From the IMG/VR virus record IMGVR_UViG_3300037432_000001, positions 1 through 23,617 of that record: a DNA stretch of 23,617 nt; one strand, written 5' to 3'. Source of the stretch: a virus. The translations under genes and the position numbers were made by a program. Shown in pieces: positions 6,662 to 14,419 of this stretch; the first letter of the stretch is position 1, and each line of letters starts with the position of its first letter. Under the pieces are notes generated by a model, which saw only the letters and a program-made list of their open reading frames with translations, was not told where the DNA came from and searched no databases.

Positions 6662-6996
6662 TGGGCACACTAGCTAGGGGCCAGGAACTGGTGGAGCTGC
6701 TGGAGGCTCAGGGTATCAGGGCCACCGTAGACCCAGCCCTGGCTAATCCTCCCTGTGTCCTCATCCCACCCCCCAACCTGACCTTTGACCTGGCCTGTGC
6801 AGTGGACGCTACCTGGCAGCTAGTGGCCCTGGCCCCTGCCGTCAACACTGCAGACCGGACCAGCTGGCAGGCTCTGGATGACTTGGTGGAGGAGGTCCAA
6901 GAGATAGTGGACCTAACGTCTGCAGATGTTGTCTCGTACTTCCTGAATGGCAGGTCCTATCCTGCCTACCTTATGTCCTTCACTGAAGGGATTTAA
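6661..6996 (+). CDS. Probable tail terminator or head-closure protein
   Basis: A 111-residue protein with an alpha/beta layout: N-terminal helix (RGQELVELLEAQG), then VLIPPPNLTFDLACAVDATWQLVALAP and a helix (SWQALDDLVEEVQEIV). The IPPP...V.ATW.L..L.P pattern is typical of small actinophage proteins just ahead of the major tail protein, where tail terminators lie; they cap the tail tube and join it to the head. Family-level assignment rests mostly on position and shape. It starts at the ATG in the TGATG of the connector stop and ends 2 bases before the tail tube gene. Confidence 0.65.
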   Translation: MGTLARGQELVELLEAQGIRATVDPALANPPCVLIPPPNLTFDLACAVDATWQLVALAPAVNTADRTSWQALDDLVEEVQEIVDLTSADVVSYFLNGRSYPAYLMSFTEGI

Positions 6997-6998
6997 CT

Positions 6999-7481
6999 AT
7001 GGCAGTTGTAGAGTCCAAGCTTAAGCAGGGCACCCTAACACTAGGTGGCACGGGCGACCCTGTTACTGGTGGAGTGGAGTTTGCGTGCCAGGCTACCAAC
7101 GTACGCATTACCCCTTCCTTCACGGAAGATGGAGACACCCTAGAGACCCTGTGTGGTGATAAACTGGCCCCCTCAGTGACCACTGAATGGGCTCTGGCTG
7201 GAACGTCCATCCAGGACTTTGATAACCCTGATGGGTTTGTGAAGTGGTCCTGGGACAATAACAAGACAGACCAGCCCTTCACCTGGAACCCCAACACTGG
7301 CACGACCAGCATTAGCGGTACTGTGCAGGTGAGAGCCCTAGAGATGGGTGGTGATGTGGCTAAGCGCATTACCTCTGACTTTGAGTGGAGGCTCCAGGGA
7401 GACCCTGACGCTACCTGGCCCTCTGCCACTGCCACTCGTTCTGGTTCAGACCGTAAGGACAAGGACTCTAAGGCAGCATGA
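6999..7481 (+). CDS. Major tail (tube) protein
   Basis: A 160-residue beta-rich protein: a tail tube subunit by position, size and pattern. It begins with VESKLKQGTLTLGG and contains TNVRITPSFTEDGDTLETLCGD, then WALAGTSIQDF and a C-terminal FEWRLQGDP strand, the usual order in actinophage tube proteins. The C terminus is short and charged (GSDRKDKDSKAA). The protein would stack in rings around the tape measure. The stop overlaps the next gene as ATGA. Confidence 0.85.
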   Translation: MAVVESKLKQGTLTLGGTGDPVTGGVEFACQATNVRITPSFTEDGDTLETLCGDKLAPSVTTEWALAGTSIQDFDNPDGFVKWSWDNNKTDQPFTWNPNTGTTSISGTVQVRALEMGGDVAKRITSDFEWRLQGDPDATWPSATATRSGSDRKDKDSKAA

Positions 7482-7831
7482 TAGAAGGGGCCGACCAGCT
7501 GGCTGCCAGCCTAGATGCCCTGGTGGACTCCCTGGAGCATATGTCCGAGGCTCATAGGGCAGCAGCCAGGATAGCTCTAGAGGCTGCCAGGGCCAGGGCT
7601 CCAATGCGTACCGGCAGGCTCAGGGCTAGTGGCTCCTACGATGCCACAGGCGTCAGTGGGTCTGTCATCTTCACTGCCCCTTATGCAGGTCCTGTCCACT
7701 GGGGAGTCCCATCCAAGAACATACCTCCCAGCCTCTTCGCTACCAGGGGTCTGAAGGCCAGTGAGAAGCAGTGGCTGGGAGTCTATGAGAAGGCCATAGA
7801 GACTGAGGTAGGGAAGGTGCATGGTGCCTAG
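7478..7831 (+). CDS. HK97 gp10-like tail/connector component
   Basis: A 117-residue protein. The N-terminal helix (LAASLDALVDSLEHM) leads to AHRAAARIALEAARARAPMRTGRLRASG, the well-known motif of the HK97 gp10 family (APMRTGRLR.S), followed by AGPVHWGVP, the Y/H-G-P loop. These proteins act at the head-tail joint. In many siphoviruses this gene lies before the major tail protein; here it comes after it, which is a less usual order. It overlaps the tail tube gene by 4 bases and the chaperone gene by 11. Confidence 0.83.
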   Translation: MIEGADQLAASLDALVDSLEHMSEAHRAAARIALEAARARAPMRTGRLRASGSYDATGVSGSVIFTAPYAGPVHWGVPSKNIPPSLFATRGLKASEKQWLGVYEKAIETEVGKVHGA

Positions 7832-8180
7832 TCTGAGGCAGCGCTTTACAGTGTCCTGGGATGATGGGGAACCAGTCACCATTCTGACCACAGTCCAGGA
7901 CCTCATCAATGCAGTGGACAGGGTAGCTGCTAACGGTTCAGCCAATAACCGCATCGCTATGCACGCTGCTCTTATGTACTCAGCTCTAGAGAGGCTGGAG
8001 CATAAGGTCCCACCCTATGACGAGTGGGTGAACCTGCTCGACACGTATGAGGAGGTCCCTGCGTCCAACGGCGCCGACGGCCCTACCCAGCCGGATCCGT
8101 TGCCTCCAGAGCTGTCATTGTCTCCTGTCTCACAGGAACAGATTGGAGAAGCTGGGTTGACGTCGACACCAGAGCCCTAG
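7821..8180 (+). CDS. Tail assembly chaperone, unshifted product (gpG-like)
   Basis: A 119-residue protein in the fixed position just before the tape measure. The N-terminal part (RFTVSWDDGEPVTILTTVQDLINAVDRV, then ALMYSALERLEHKVPPYDEWVNLLDTYEEV) is the usual actinophage chaperone domain. The last 40 residues are Pro/Ser/Glu-rich and low-complexity, as expected when the frame merely reads through the overlap with the shifted frame. Such proteins coat the tape measure before tube assembly. The start is ATG 7821 with GGGAAGG upstream; GTG 7824 is possible. Confidence 0.8.
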   Translation: MVPSLRQRFTVSWDDGEPVTILTTVQDLINAVDRVAANGSANNRIAMHAALMYSALERLEHKVPPYDEWVNLLDTYEEVPASNGADGPTQPDPLPPELSLSPVSQEQIGEAGLTSTPEP

Positions 8181-8230
8181 AGACAGCAGAAGAATTCCTA
8201 GTGGCATCAGGCCAGGCTGAGAGGAGGTGA
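8051..8230 (+). CDS. Minus-1 frame extension of the tail assembly chaperone (gpGT-like)
   Basis: In the -1 frame relative to the chaperone gene, reading is open from just after TGA 8048-8050 to TGA 8228-8230. Its last 30 residues (TDWRSWVDVDTRALETAEEF, then LVASGQAERR) are clearly protein-like and have no start codon of their own with a ribosome site. This is the classical layout in which a fraction of ribosomes slips and makes a longer fusion. No canonical XXXYYYZ heptamer is visible. Places where proline tRNA on CCT could re-pair with CCC are 8057-8060 and 8081-8084. The stop lies 4 bases before the tape measure GTG, completing the locus. Confidence 0.65.
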   Translation, partial: GGPCVQRRRRPYPAGSVASRAVIVSCLTGTDWRSWVDVDTRALETAEEFLVASGQAERR

Positions 8231-8234
8231 CCTA

Positions 8235-10787
8235 GTGGCTGAGAGTACCAAGCTTCTCATAGAGATTATTGCGAAGAACTCACAGGCTACTAAGGTCCTG
8301 AAGGACACAGCCTCTGATGTCACTGATGTGGGTAAGAGTGCTTCCACCATGGGCACTGCTATTGCAGCTGGCGCTGCTGCTGGTGTAGCTGGCCTGGTGG
8401 CCCTGGGAGTGGGAGCCTTCAATGCTGCTGAGGAGTCAGCCAAGATAGGCAGGGAGACTGAGAGAGTCATCCGTACCACTGGGGCCGCTGCCTGGACCAG
8501 TGCAGACCAAGTGGCAGAGCTGGCAGGGTCTATCTCAGATAAGACTGGGGCTGATGATGAAGCCATCCAGTCAGGCCAGAATCTCCTCCTCACCTTCACC
8601 AACATTCACAATGAGGTAGGCAAGGGTAACGACATCTTTGACCGGGCTACAGGGCTGGCTCTGGACATGTCCACTGCTCTAGGGACTGACATGTCTGCTG
8701 CCTCCATCCAGCTAGGTAAGGCACTAAATGACCCTATCAAGGGTATCACTGCTCTGTCTAAGGCTGGTGTGTCCTTCAATAAGGACCAGAAGGAACAGAT
8801 TAAGACTATGGTGGAGGCTGGTGATGTTCTGGGTGCCCAGAAGATTATCCTGGCTGAGCTGAGTAAGGAATTCGGTGGAGCTGCAGAGGCAGCCGGTACC
8901 CCTCTGGACAAGCTGAGAGTGAAGGTAGGGAACTTCCAGGAGGCAGTGGGAGCCAAGCTGATACCGGCAGTTGATGCGGTAGCCACAGCCCTGGGCAACA
9001 GTATGGGTCCGGCTGTAGAGAAGGCCACTAGCTTCCTGTCTGAGCATGAAGAGGCAGTGAAGGTACTGGCATCCATAGGTCTCACTGGTCTGGCTGCAGC
9101 CTATGTGCCAGTGCTAGCCAGGCAGGCCATGCTCATCGGCAGCAATATTGTGTCCTGGGCCTTCGAGGCTACAGCAGCAGTCTATGTGTTCACCACAGGA
9201 CTCCTGGAGACAGCAGCTGCTGAGGGGGTTCTCACTGCTGCTACGGCCCTCCTGGAAGCTTCTATGCTGCCTGTGATTGCCCCTGTGGTCCTGTTTGGAA
9301 CGGCCCTGTACGGCATCATAGGTGCTCTTACTGGAGCCTCGGAGGCTGCAGATAAATTCTACGGTGAAGTGACGCAGGATGTAGACACATCCTCACTGGA
9401 GGAGATGTCCAGGGCTACCTTCAAACTGGAAGGCCGGCTCCAGGACCTGAACACTCAAATCCAGGAGCACAACTTCGCTGACCTGGTGGTCGGTGCGGGC
9501 GATGTTCTGATCCCATTCCACAATATTGAGCAGTCCATTCTGGACCAGGAGTCTGAGTACCGTAACCTGGATGAGAAGCAGAAGGCGTACGTAGACAACA
9601 TCAATAAGGCTAAGGATGCCATAGCTGACTATGCAGCTTCTAGTGTCCTAGCAGTGCATGGTATTGATGACCAGGGTGACGCTGCCAAGACTGCAGCGGC
9701 CCAAACAGGTGACCTGCAGTTCCAGGTGAGGGGCACCCAATTAGCGCTGGAGGAGATAGCCAAGTCTAAGAAGATAGACCTCACTACTCCAGACGCTATT
9801 GACAGGGTGAAGGCTCTCTATGAGAAGACTCAGTTCACCACTGAATCCACCCTGGGCCTGAGCGATGCGCAGGAGAAGTACAGTGACGCAGCTGCCACTG
9901 CTAAGGATAAGACTGATGCCCTGAAGTCTTCATTTGATGCCCTCATCGGTATTCACCTGAGTGCCAGGGAAGCCGAGACCCAGTACAGCCAGAACAGTAT
10001 CAGCCTGATGAAGACTCTCACTGAGAACAAACTGGCAGTGAAGGGGGCCACAGAAGCCAGCGCTGGGGCCAACCTGGGTGAGATAGTCGCTATCAACAAC
10101 AACAATAAAGCTATCCAGGACAATGCCAAGTCTGCTCTGGACCTGGCTAATGCGAAGTTCAAAGAGACAGGCTCCCTGGATCAGGCGTCTGCCAGCCTGG
10201 AGAATAACCGTCAGAACCTGATTAATGTAATGATAGCGGCTGGATACAGTAAGGATGCCGCTGAAGCGTACGCAGACCAGTTAGGGCTGACTCCTAAGAA
10301 CATTCATACGGCAGTGGACTTGGATAATGCGGCTGCTAATGCTGGCATCCAGGGTACACAGCAGGGCCTGGACAAGGTCGGCAAGGGTGCTGACGCTACC
10401 GTTACTGCAGACACCTCTCAGGCTGAACGTAACATCAATAAGATTACGGTGATGCTGGATGGCTTCATTCAGAAGGCTGCCCAGGGTGCTGTCATTGGTG
10501 GTGAGTCCAGTATCGGCAGGAGGGCCACTGGTGGGCCTGTCAGGCCAGGAGGAGTCTACGTAGTGGGGGAGCGTGGCCCTGAGCTGTTCACCACATCCCA
10601 GGCGGGCAGCATCACTCCCATGTCTAAGGCTGGCCTAAGGTCTGTGGACTCTGGCGCTGTGTTCAACATCACTATCAATCACTCAGGCTTGGCAGTGGAT
10701 TCTCCCAGGCTCCAGCGAGACATAGTGGATGCCCTGAAGCGATACGGCAGACGCAATGGCAGAGCCAGCATCCCTTACACTGCCTGA
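8235..10787 (+). CDS. Tape measure protein
   Basis: An 850-residue protein, the longest in the window, that sets tail length and is ejected with the DNA. At about 0.15 nm per residue it would predict a tail near 125 nm. GTG 8235 is preceded by GAGGAGG at 8221-8227. Domains: short N-terminal helix, hydrophobic Ala/Gly segment at about 40-62, a conserved helical region (SISDKTGADDEAIQSGQNLL and ALNDPIKGITALSKAGVSFN, typical of tape measures), a long hydrophobic zone at about 275-370 with two or three membrane-like stretches, a helical coiled section to about 740, and the C-terminal GGPVRPGGVYVVGERGPELF motif near 763-782 that is widespread in actinophage tape measures. Confidence 0.93.
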   Translation: MAESTKLLIEIIAKNSQATKVLKDTASDVTDVGKSASTMGTAIAAGAAAGVAGLVALGVGAFNAAEESAKIGRETERVIRTTGAAAWTSADQVAELAGSISDKTGADDEAIQSGQNLLLTFTNIHNEVGKGNDIFDRATGLALDMSTALGTDMSAASIQLGKALNDPIKGITALSKAGVSFNKDQKEQIKTMVEAGDVLGAQKIILAELSKEFGGAAEAAGTPLDKLRVKVGNFQEAVGAKLIPAVDAVATALGNSMGPAVEKATSFLSEHEEAVKVLASIGLTGLAAAYVPVLARQAMLIGSNIVSWAFEATAAVYVFTTGLLETAAAEGVLTAATALLEASMLPVIAPVVLFGTALYGIIGALTGASEAADKFYGEVTQDVDTSSLEEMSRATFKLEGRLQDLNTQIQEHNFADLVVGAGDVLIPFHNIEQSILDQESEYRNLDEKQKAYVDNINKAKDAIADYAASSVLAVHGIDDQGDAAKTAAAQTGDLQFQVRGTQLALEEIAKSKKIDLTTPDAIDRVKALYEKTQFTTESTLGLSDAQEKYSDAAATAKDKTDALKSSFDALIGIHLSAREAETQYSQNSISLMKTLTENKLAVKGATEASAGANLGEIVAINNNNKAIQDNAKSALDLANAKFKETGSLDQASASLENNRQNLINVMIAAGYSKDAAEAYADQLGLTPKNIHTAVDLDNAAANAGIQGTQQGLDKVGKGADATVTADTSQAERNINKITVMLDGFIQKAAQGAVIGGESSIGRRATGGPVRPGGVYVVGERGPELFTTSQAGSITPMSKAGLRSVDSGAVFNITINHSGLAVDSPRLQRDIVDALKRYGRRNGRASIPYTA

Positions 10788-12129
10788 GCCCTGGCCAGGA
10801 ACCCCAGGAGGAGCCTACTCACCAGCATGGGGTGGGCCACTGAAACTCTACATATGGGCTGGCATCCAGGCTGGCTCTACGATGAAGTGGGGGCAGTCAG
10901 CGACCGACAACCTGGACTCAGGGAATGTCTTCAGTGGTGGAGCTGGGGCTAAGGCTGGGCCTGCTCCTCCTGCCGGCAGACTCTGGGTGGACCTCTCCTG
11001 TGATGTTCTGCACCTGGAGACCAGCGTGGGAGGCTCTAGGGCTGATGGGGCCATAGCTCAGGGTGACGCTGGGACCTGTTCCATCAGACTGGCAGACCCT
11101 GACAGGGTTTATGACCCCAGCAACCCAGACAGCCCCTACCAGTACGCAGGGCTCCCCAGGCTGGCTCCTGGCAGCAATATCATAGTCTTTGCTGAGTGGT
11201 GGGATGGCTCAGCCATAACCCAGAAGAGGCTGTTCACTGGGACGGTCGACACCTGGACTGAGGACTGGCAGCTTCACCCAGAGAAGAGGGTAGCTGAGGT
11301 CCAGGCATCAGACGCAGTGAAGGAACTAGTTAACAGGGACTATGGGGAGCAGCCTGCAGTAGGAGCAGGTGAGACAGTCTCTCAGCGCATCACCAGGGTA
11401 CTCAGCTATTACTCCTGGACTGGTCCCACGGCCCTGGACTCCAGCACTAACACCCTGCAGGCCACCACCCTAGCTAGGTCTGCCTGGGAGCTGGTAGGCA
11501 GGGCCACTGAGGATGAGCTGGGCTTTACCTTCATAGACCAGACAGGCAGACTGACCTTCAAGAATAGGGACACCTGGAGTGCAGGCCCTGACCCTGTCCT
11601 CACTCTGGGATGTGTACCTGACCATGATGCGGTCACAGACGCAGTCATCCAGGCAGCCTCCCTGAACATCAGAAATACGGTCTCAGCCTCCATAGTGGGA
11701 GGCACTATCCAGACAGCCCAGTCCACCACCAGTGTCGACAAGTATGGGATTTACAGCTATAAGAGAACTGACCTGGGCCTACAGACTGATGGGGCAGCCG
11801 GATCATGGGCCAGCTTCCTGGTCTCCCTGCAGTCCACTGTCAGGCCAGAGCTGACCAGTGTCACCGTACTGCCAGCCTTTGACCCTTCACTGTGGCTGCC
11901 CCTCCTGAGCCTGGTTCTTATCACTGACCGAGTCAGGGTGAAGTGGACTCCACCAGACCAGACAGCCACTACAGAGGTCATAGGAAGGGCTCTGGGGGTC
12001 TCGCACACAGTGTCCAGGGACCGCTGGGAAGTAGAGCTGGAGCTGGTGATGGCTGCTGTCTACGGCAGTGTCATGCACTGGGGAGCCCACGCTAAGGACA
12101 AACTGAACGCAGGGAATTCCTACCGTTAG
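10756..12129 (+). CDS. Minor tail protein (tail-tip, distal-tail-like)
   Basis: A 457-residue protein following the tape measure, where tail-tip proteins lie. It overlaps the tape measure end by 32 bases and has no strong ribosome site, so it is probably coupled. A beta-rich middle (LWVDLSCDVLHLETSVGG, RLADPDRVYDPSNPDSPYQY, RLFTGTVDTW) is characteristic of actinophage minor tail proteins that bind the tube end. A 15-residue motif occurs twice, at 43-57 and 440-454 (M-x-W-G-x-x-A-x-D-x-L-x-x-G-N), once near each end of the protein. The exact role (distal tail or hub) cannot be settled from sequence. Confidence 0.8.
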   Translation: MAEPASLTLPEPWPGTPGGAYSPAWGGPLKLYIWAGIQAGSTMKWGQSATDNLDSGNVFSGGAGAKAGPAPPAGRLWVDLSCDVLHLETSVGGSRADGAIAQGDAGTCSIRLADPDRVYDPSNPDSPYQYAGLPRLAPGSNIIVFAEWWDGSAITQKRLFTGTVDTWTEDWQLHPEKRVAEVQASDAVKELVNRDYGEQPAVGAGETVSQRITRVLSYYSWTGPTALDSSTNTLQATTLARSAWELVGRATEDELGFTFIDQTGRLTFKNRDTWSAGPDPVLTLGCVPDHDAVTDAVIQAASLNIRNTVSASIVGGTIQTAQSTTSVDKYGIYSYKRTDLGLQTDGAAGSWASFLVSLQSTVRPELTSVTVLPAFDPSLWLPLLSLVLITDRVRVKWTPPDQTATTEVIGRALGVSHTVSRDRWEVELELVMAAVYGSVMHWGAHAKDKLNAGNSYR

Positions 12130-12137
12130 GAGGGCTG

Positions 12138-12755
12138 ATGCCCTATAAAGTCTTTGTAGCAGGTGAGGAGGCTCTGGCTGCTGACGTCAATAACCACTTG
12201 ATGAGCCAGACAGTCAGTAGGCATGCCTCATCCTCTGCCAGGGCCAGTGCCATCTCAGCCCCAGCCCTAGGGCAGATGAGCCAGCTCAATAGTGATGTTA
12301 TTGACCTGCAGTTCTACAATGGGTCAGCCTGGCAATCCTTCCCCTGGTACTTCTCCAGCGTGACCAACTACACCACAGTTACCACCCTGGGACCCAGTGC
12401 CTCCGTGACCATTCCACTGGCAGCCAAGACCTTCCCCAGGGCCTGCTCCTACTTTGTGGACCTCCTGCTGTATGTCACAGTCTCCAGCGGCAGTGGGGCT
12501 GGCTCCCTGAACTCCTATGTGGTCACGAACGGTAATGGGACTAGTCCTGCTCTGAATCCTGGAGCAGTGGTCAGTAACAGTCCCTTTCTGGCTGCCACCC
12601 TTCCTGTCAAAGGGTTCTGGAGGAACCACCCTGCTAACGCTAATATGGCTCCTAATGTGTATGTAGCCACTGGGGCTAACGCTGCTGGCCTGGTTCTGAA
12701 GGTAGACCAGGTGGCTGGCTTCTATCATGTCTTCCCACCAGGGAGCGAATTCTGA
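12138..12755 (+). CDS. Minor tail protein with a fibre-type N-terminal module
   Basis: A 205-residue protein led by AGGAGGG 6 bases before ATG 12138. Residues 1-50 (YKVFVAGEEALAADVNNHLM, then QTVSRHASSSARASAI) form the anchor module found at the start of many actinophage tail proteins: an AGE.L.AADVN.yLM motif and an Ala/Ser helix. The remainder is beta-rich and Ser/Thr/Gly/Asn-rich, with repeated V.A..NAAG..LKV strands, typical of an exposed receptor-contacting domain. The stop TGATG overlaps the next gene. Confidence 0.72.
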   Translation: MPYKVFVAGEEALAADVNNHLMSQTVSRHASSSARASAISAPALGQMSQLNSDVIDLQFYNGSAWQSFPWYFSSVTNYTTVTTLGPSASVTIPLAAKTFPRACSYFVDLLLYVTVSSGSGAGSLNSYVVTNGNGTSPALNPGAVVSNSPFLAATLPVKGFWRNHPANANMAPNVYVATGANAAGLVLKVDQVAGFYHVFPPGSEF

Positions 12756-13735
12756 TGACCATGTCGTTCCCTGCAGTGGTGGACTACTCCTATGGTCGGC
12801 CCTCACCTGACTACATCAGGAACAGTGGCTACATCGGAGCCCTCAGATACCTGGGCCATGATGGACGCTGCCTCACTAAAGGTGAAGCGAATGGCCTGCT
12901 GGCGGCTGGCCTGGGCATTGGCCTGATTTATGAGGAGGCAGCCTCAGCCTGTCTGGGTGGCTGGAACACTGGGGTTCAGCATGCCAACAATGCCAACAGG
13001 TACGCAGATGAGGTAGGGGCTCCTAACGTTCCCATCTTCTATGCAGTGGACTTCCAGCCCAACCACGGCCAGCTCTACGGGCCTATTGTGGAGTATTTCA
13101 GAGGGGCCATGTCAGTGGGTGGCAGGGAGGTTAGGGCCTATGGCTGTGCCTCTGTCATGCAGTGCCTGTGTGGTGATGTGAAGCTGTTCCCTGACAGCTG
13201 GCAGTGTGCCGCCTGGAGCTACCCTGGCACTGCCCCTGGGACTCCCATCAGTGACGGTGGCTGGAACCTGGTCCTGAGCCCCTATGCCAGCATGCTGCAG
13301 TGCATCGGCTATGTCCTACAGGACACTTCAGACCACAACAATATGATTACCGCAGACCGTTCCTTTATGTGGGGTATGGAAGATGAGGATGTCATGACAG
13401 ACGATGACTGGAACCACCTGACTGCTATCGTAGGCAGTACTGTCCTGAACAAGTTCGCTATGCACAATGTGCAGGGAAACCTCATTGAAGATGACGATGG
13501 GCAATACTTCATCACTGTGGCTGGAGATGGCACCCTGAGGCGCTACCACCCCAGGAGTGCTGAGGAGGCTAACGCTCTCCAGGTGGTGGGCTTCTTGGCC
13601 AAACAGAAGCCTGAGAACCCTCCTGCGAACTGCCCCAGTGTCTTCAATGCCAGGGACCTGCCTGATCCCATCAGGGACGCCTTGAAGGCCATTCCCTGGG
13701 CTGGGGGCAGTAAGGAAGGGGCCGATGATGCCTGA
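12755..13735 (+). CDS. DUF1906 (Rv2525c-like) glycoside-hydrolase-like protein: endolysin or tail-associated hydrolase
   Basis: A 326-residue protein. Residues about 5-200 match the DUF1906 fold, a GH25-like TIM barrel: VVDYSYGRPS with D10, LGIGLIYEEAAS with E60/E61, PIFYAVDFQP with D99, and YGCASVM followed by AAWSY. Members of this family cleave, or are thought to cleave, peptidoglycan glycan strands in actinobacterial phages. After a short acidic linker (MEDEDVMTDDDW, about 208-219) the C-terminal 110 residues are a separate region that I do not recognise and that could bind cell wall. No signal peptide. It lies between minor tail genes and is TGATG-coupled to the upstream one, so it could be built into the tail tip to breach the wall on entry, serve as the lysis enzyme, or both. 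Confidence 0.82.
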   Translation: MTMSFPAVVDYSYGRPSPDYIRNSGYIGALRYLGHDGRCLTKGEANGLLAAGLGIGLIYEEAASACLGGWNTGVQHANNANRYADEVGAPNVPIFYAVDFQPNHGQLYGPIVEYFRGAMSVGGREVRAYGCASVMQCLCGDVKLFPDSWQCAAWSYPGTAPGTPISDGGWNLVLSPYASMLQCIGYVLQDTSDHNNMITADRSFMWGMEDEDVMTDDDWNHLTAIVGSTVLNKFAMHNVQGNLIEDDDGQYFITVAGDGTLRRYHPRSAEEANALQVVGFLAKQKPENPPANCPSVFNARDLPDPIRDALKAIPWAGGSKEGADDA

Positions 13736-13922
13736 GTACAGTGCCCTGCGTATGGCCCTCGATGAGTGGAGGGCTGCTGAGACTGAGGATGATAAGGCCA
13801 GGGCCGCTGCCAGGGTGGTACAGCTGGCCCCTCCTGGGAAACTCTGGGACCTCATCAGAAGACTGGATGAACTGGAGTCCATCAGGATGGAATATGGAGT
13901 CAAGCAATCAGACCCAGATTGA
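13725..13922 (+). CDS. Small helical protein of unknown function
   Basis: A 65-residue, strongly helical and charged protein (ALRMALDEWRAAETEDDKAR, later LWDLIRRLDELESIRMEYG), with no membrane segment. AAGGAAGGG at 13712-13720 is a good ribosome site for ATG 13725 or 13728. It overlaps the end of the hydrolase by 11 bases and the next small gene by 29. Association with the hydrolase (chaperone, regulator or partner) is guesswork. Confidence 0.65.
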   Translation: MMPEYSALRMALDEWRAAETEDDKARAAARVVQLAPPGKLWDLIRRLDELESIRMEYGVKQSDPD

Positions 13923-14067
13923 TGAAGTACCCCTGTGGAAGTGGGACTGGAAACAGATAGTGAGGCTGGAGCGTATCTGGCTCCGTAAGGCCCAGCGTAT
14001 GCCTAAGTGCTCAGTATGTGGTCAGCCCATGATGCTAGGTCAGAAGGTTAAGCATGACAGCTGTTAA
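13894..14067 (+). CDS. Small zinc-ribbon-like protein
   Basis: A 57-residue protein from ATG 13894, shorter than the full open frame from 13741, whose first part is only an antisense-like shadow of the preceding gene. It has a Trp-rich basic helix (LWKWDWKQIVRLERIWLRKA) followed by CSVCGQPM and a final KVKHDSC, a compact CxxC...H..C zinc-binding pattern. AGGATGG lies just upstream. It overlaps the next gene by 14 bases. Function unknown; small zinc-ribbon proteins of this kind are frequent in actinophages. Confidence 0.6.
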   Translation: MESSNQTQIDEVPLWKWDWKQIVRLERIWLRKAQRMPKCSVCGQPMMLGQKVKHDSC

Positions 14068-14419
14068 CGCAGTGCCACCGACACTGGACCTGAACCTGTA
14101 TGCAGGTGATGACCTGGCCCTGACCCTGACTGTCACTGCTGCCGATGGAGGAGCCTATAACCTCACTGGCTCTACGGTGGCTCAGATACGTAAGGCCCAT
14201 GCTCAGGAGCTGGTGGCCACTCCAGTAGTCAGTGTCCCTGATCCACCCTCAGGCATTGTGTACCTGTATCTGTCTGGCACTCAGACCCAGGCTCTAGGTG
14301 AAGGTGGGGGCCGACACTCCTGGGACCTGGAACACACAGACACTAACGGGCTGGTCACAACCCTTTGTAAGGGTGGAGTCTCCACAGCACTGGACATTAC
14401 GCAGGTGGGAGTGGCATGA
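14054..14419 (+). CDS. Minor tail/baseplate-like beta protein
   Basis: A 121-residue protein with the pattern of small phage baseplate/fibre-adaptor proteins: [22 protein letters not shown] (acidic-tipped beta strands), [15 protein letters not shown] (the N-L-T-G-x-x-V-x-x-Q-I-R element), [15 protein letters not shown], and [11 protein letters not shown]. Proteins with this layout are found before tail fibres in many siphoviruses and connect fibres to the baseplate. Start ATG 14054, stop overlapping the next gene by ATGA. Confidence 0.65.
   Translation: MTAVNAVPPTLDLNLYAGDDLALTLTVTAADGGAYNLTGSTVAQIRKAHAQELVATPVVSVPDPPSGIVYLYLSGTQTQALGEGGGRHSWDLEHTDTNGLVTTLCKGGVSTALDITQVGVA

Noticed and set aside
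8051-8180. Canonical slippery heptamer in the chaperone overlap
   Set aside because: No XXXYYYZ in the proper frame was found; only single-codon proline slippage sites.
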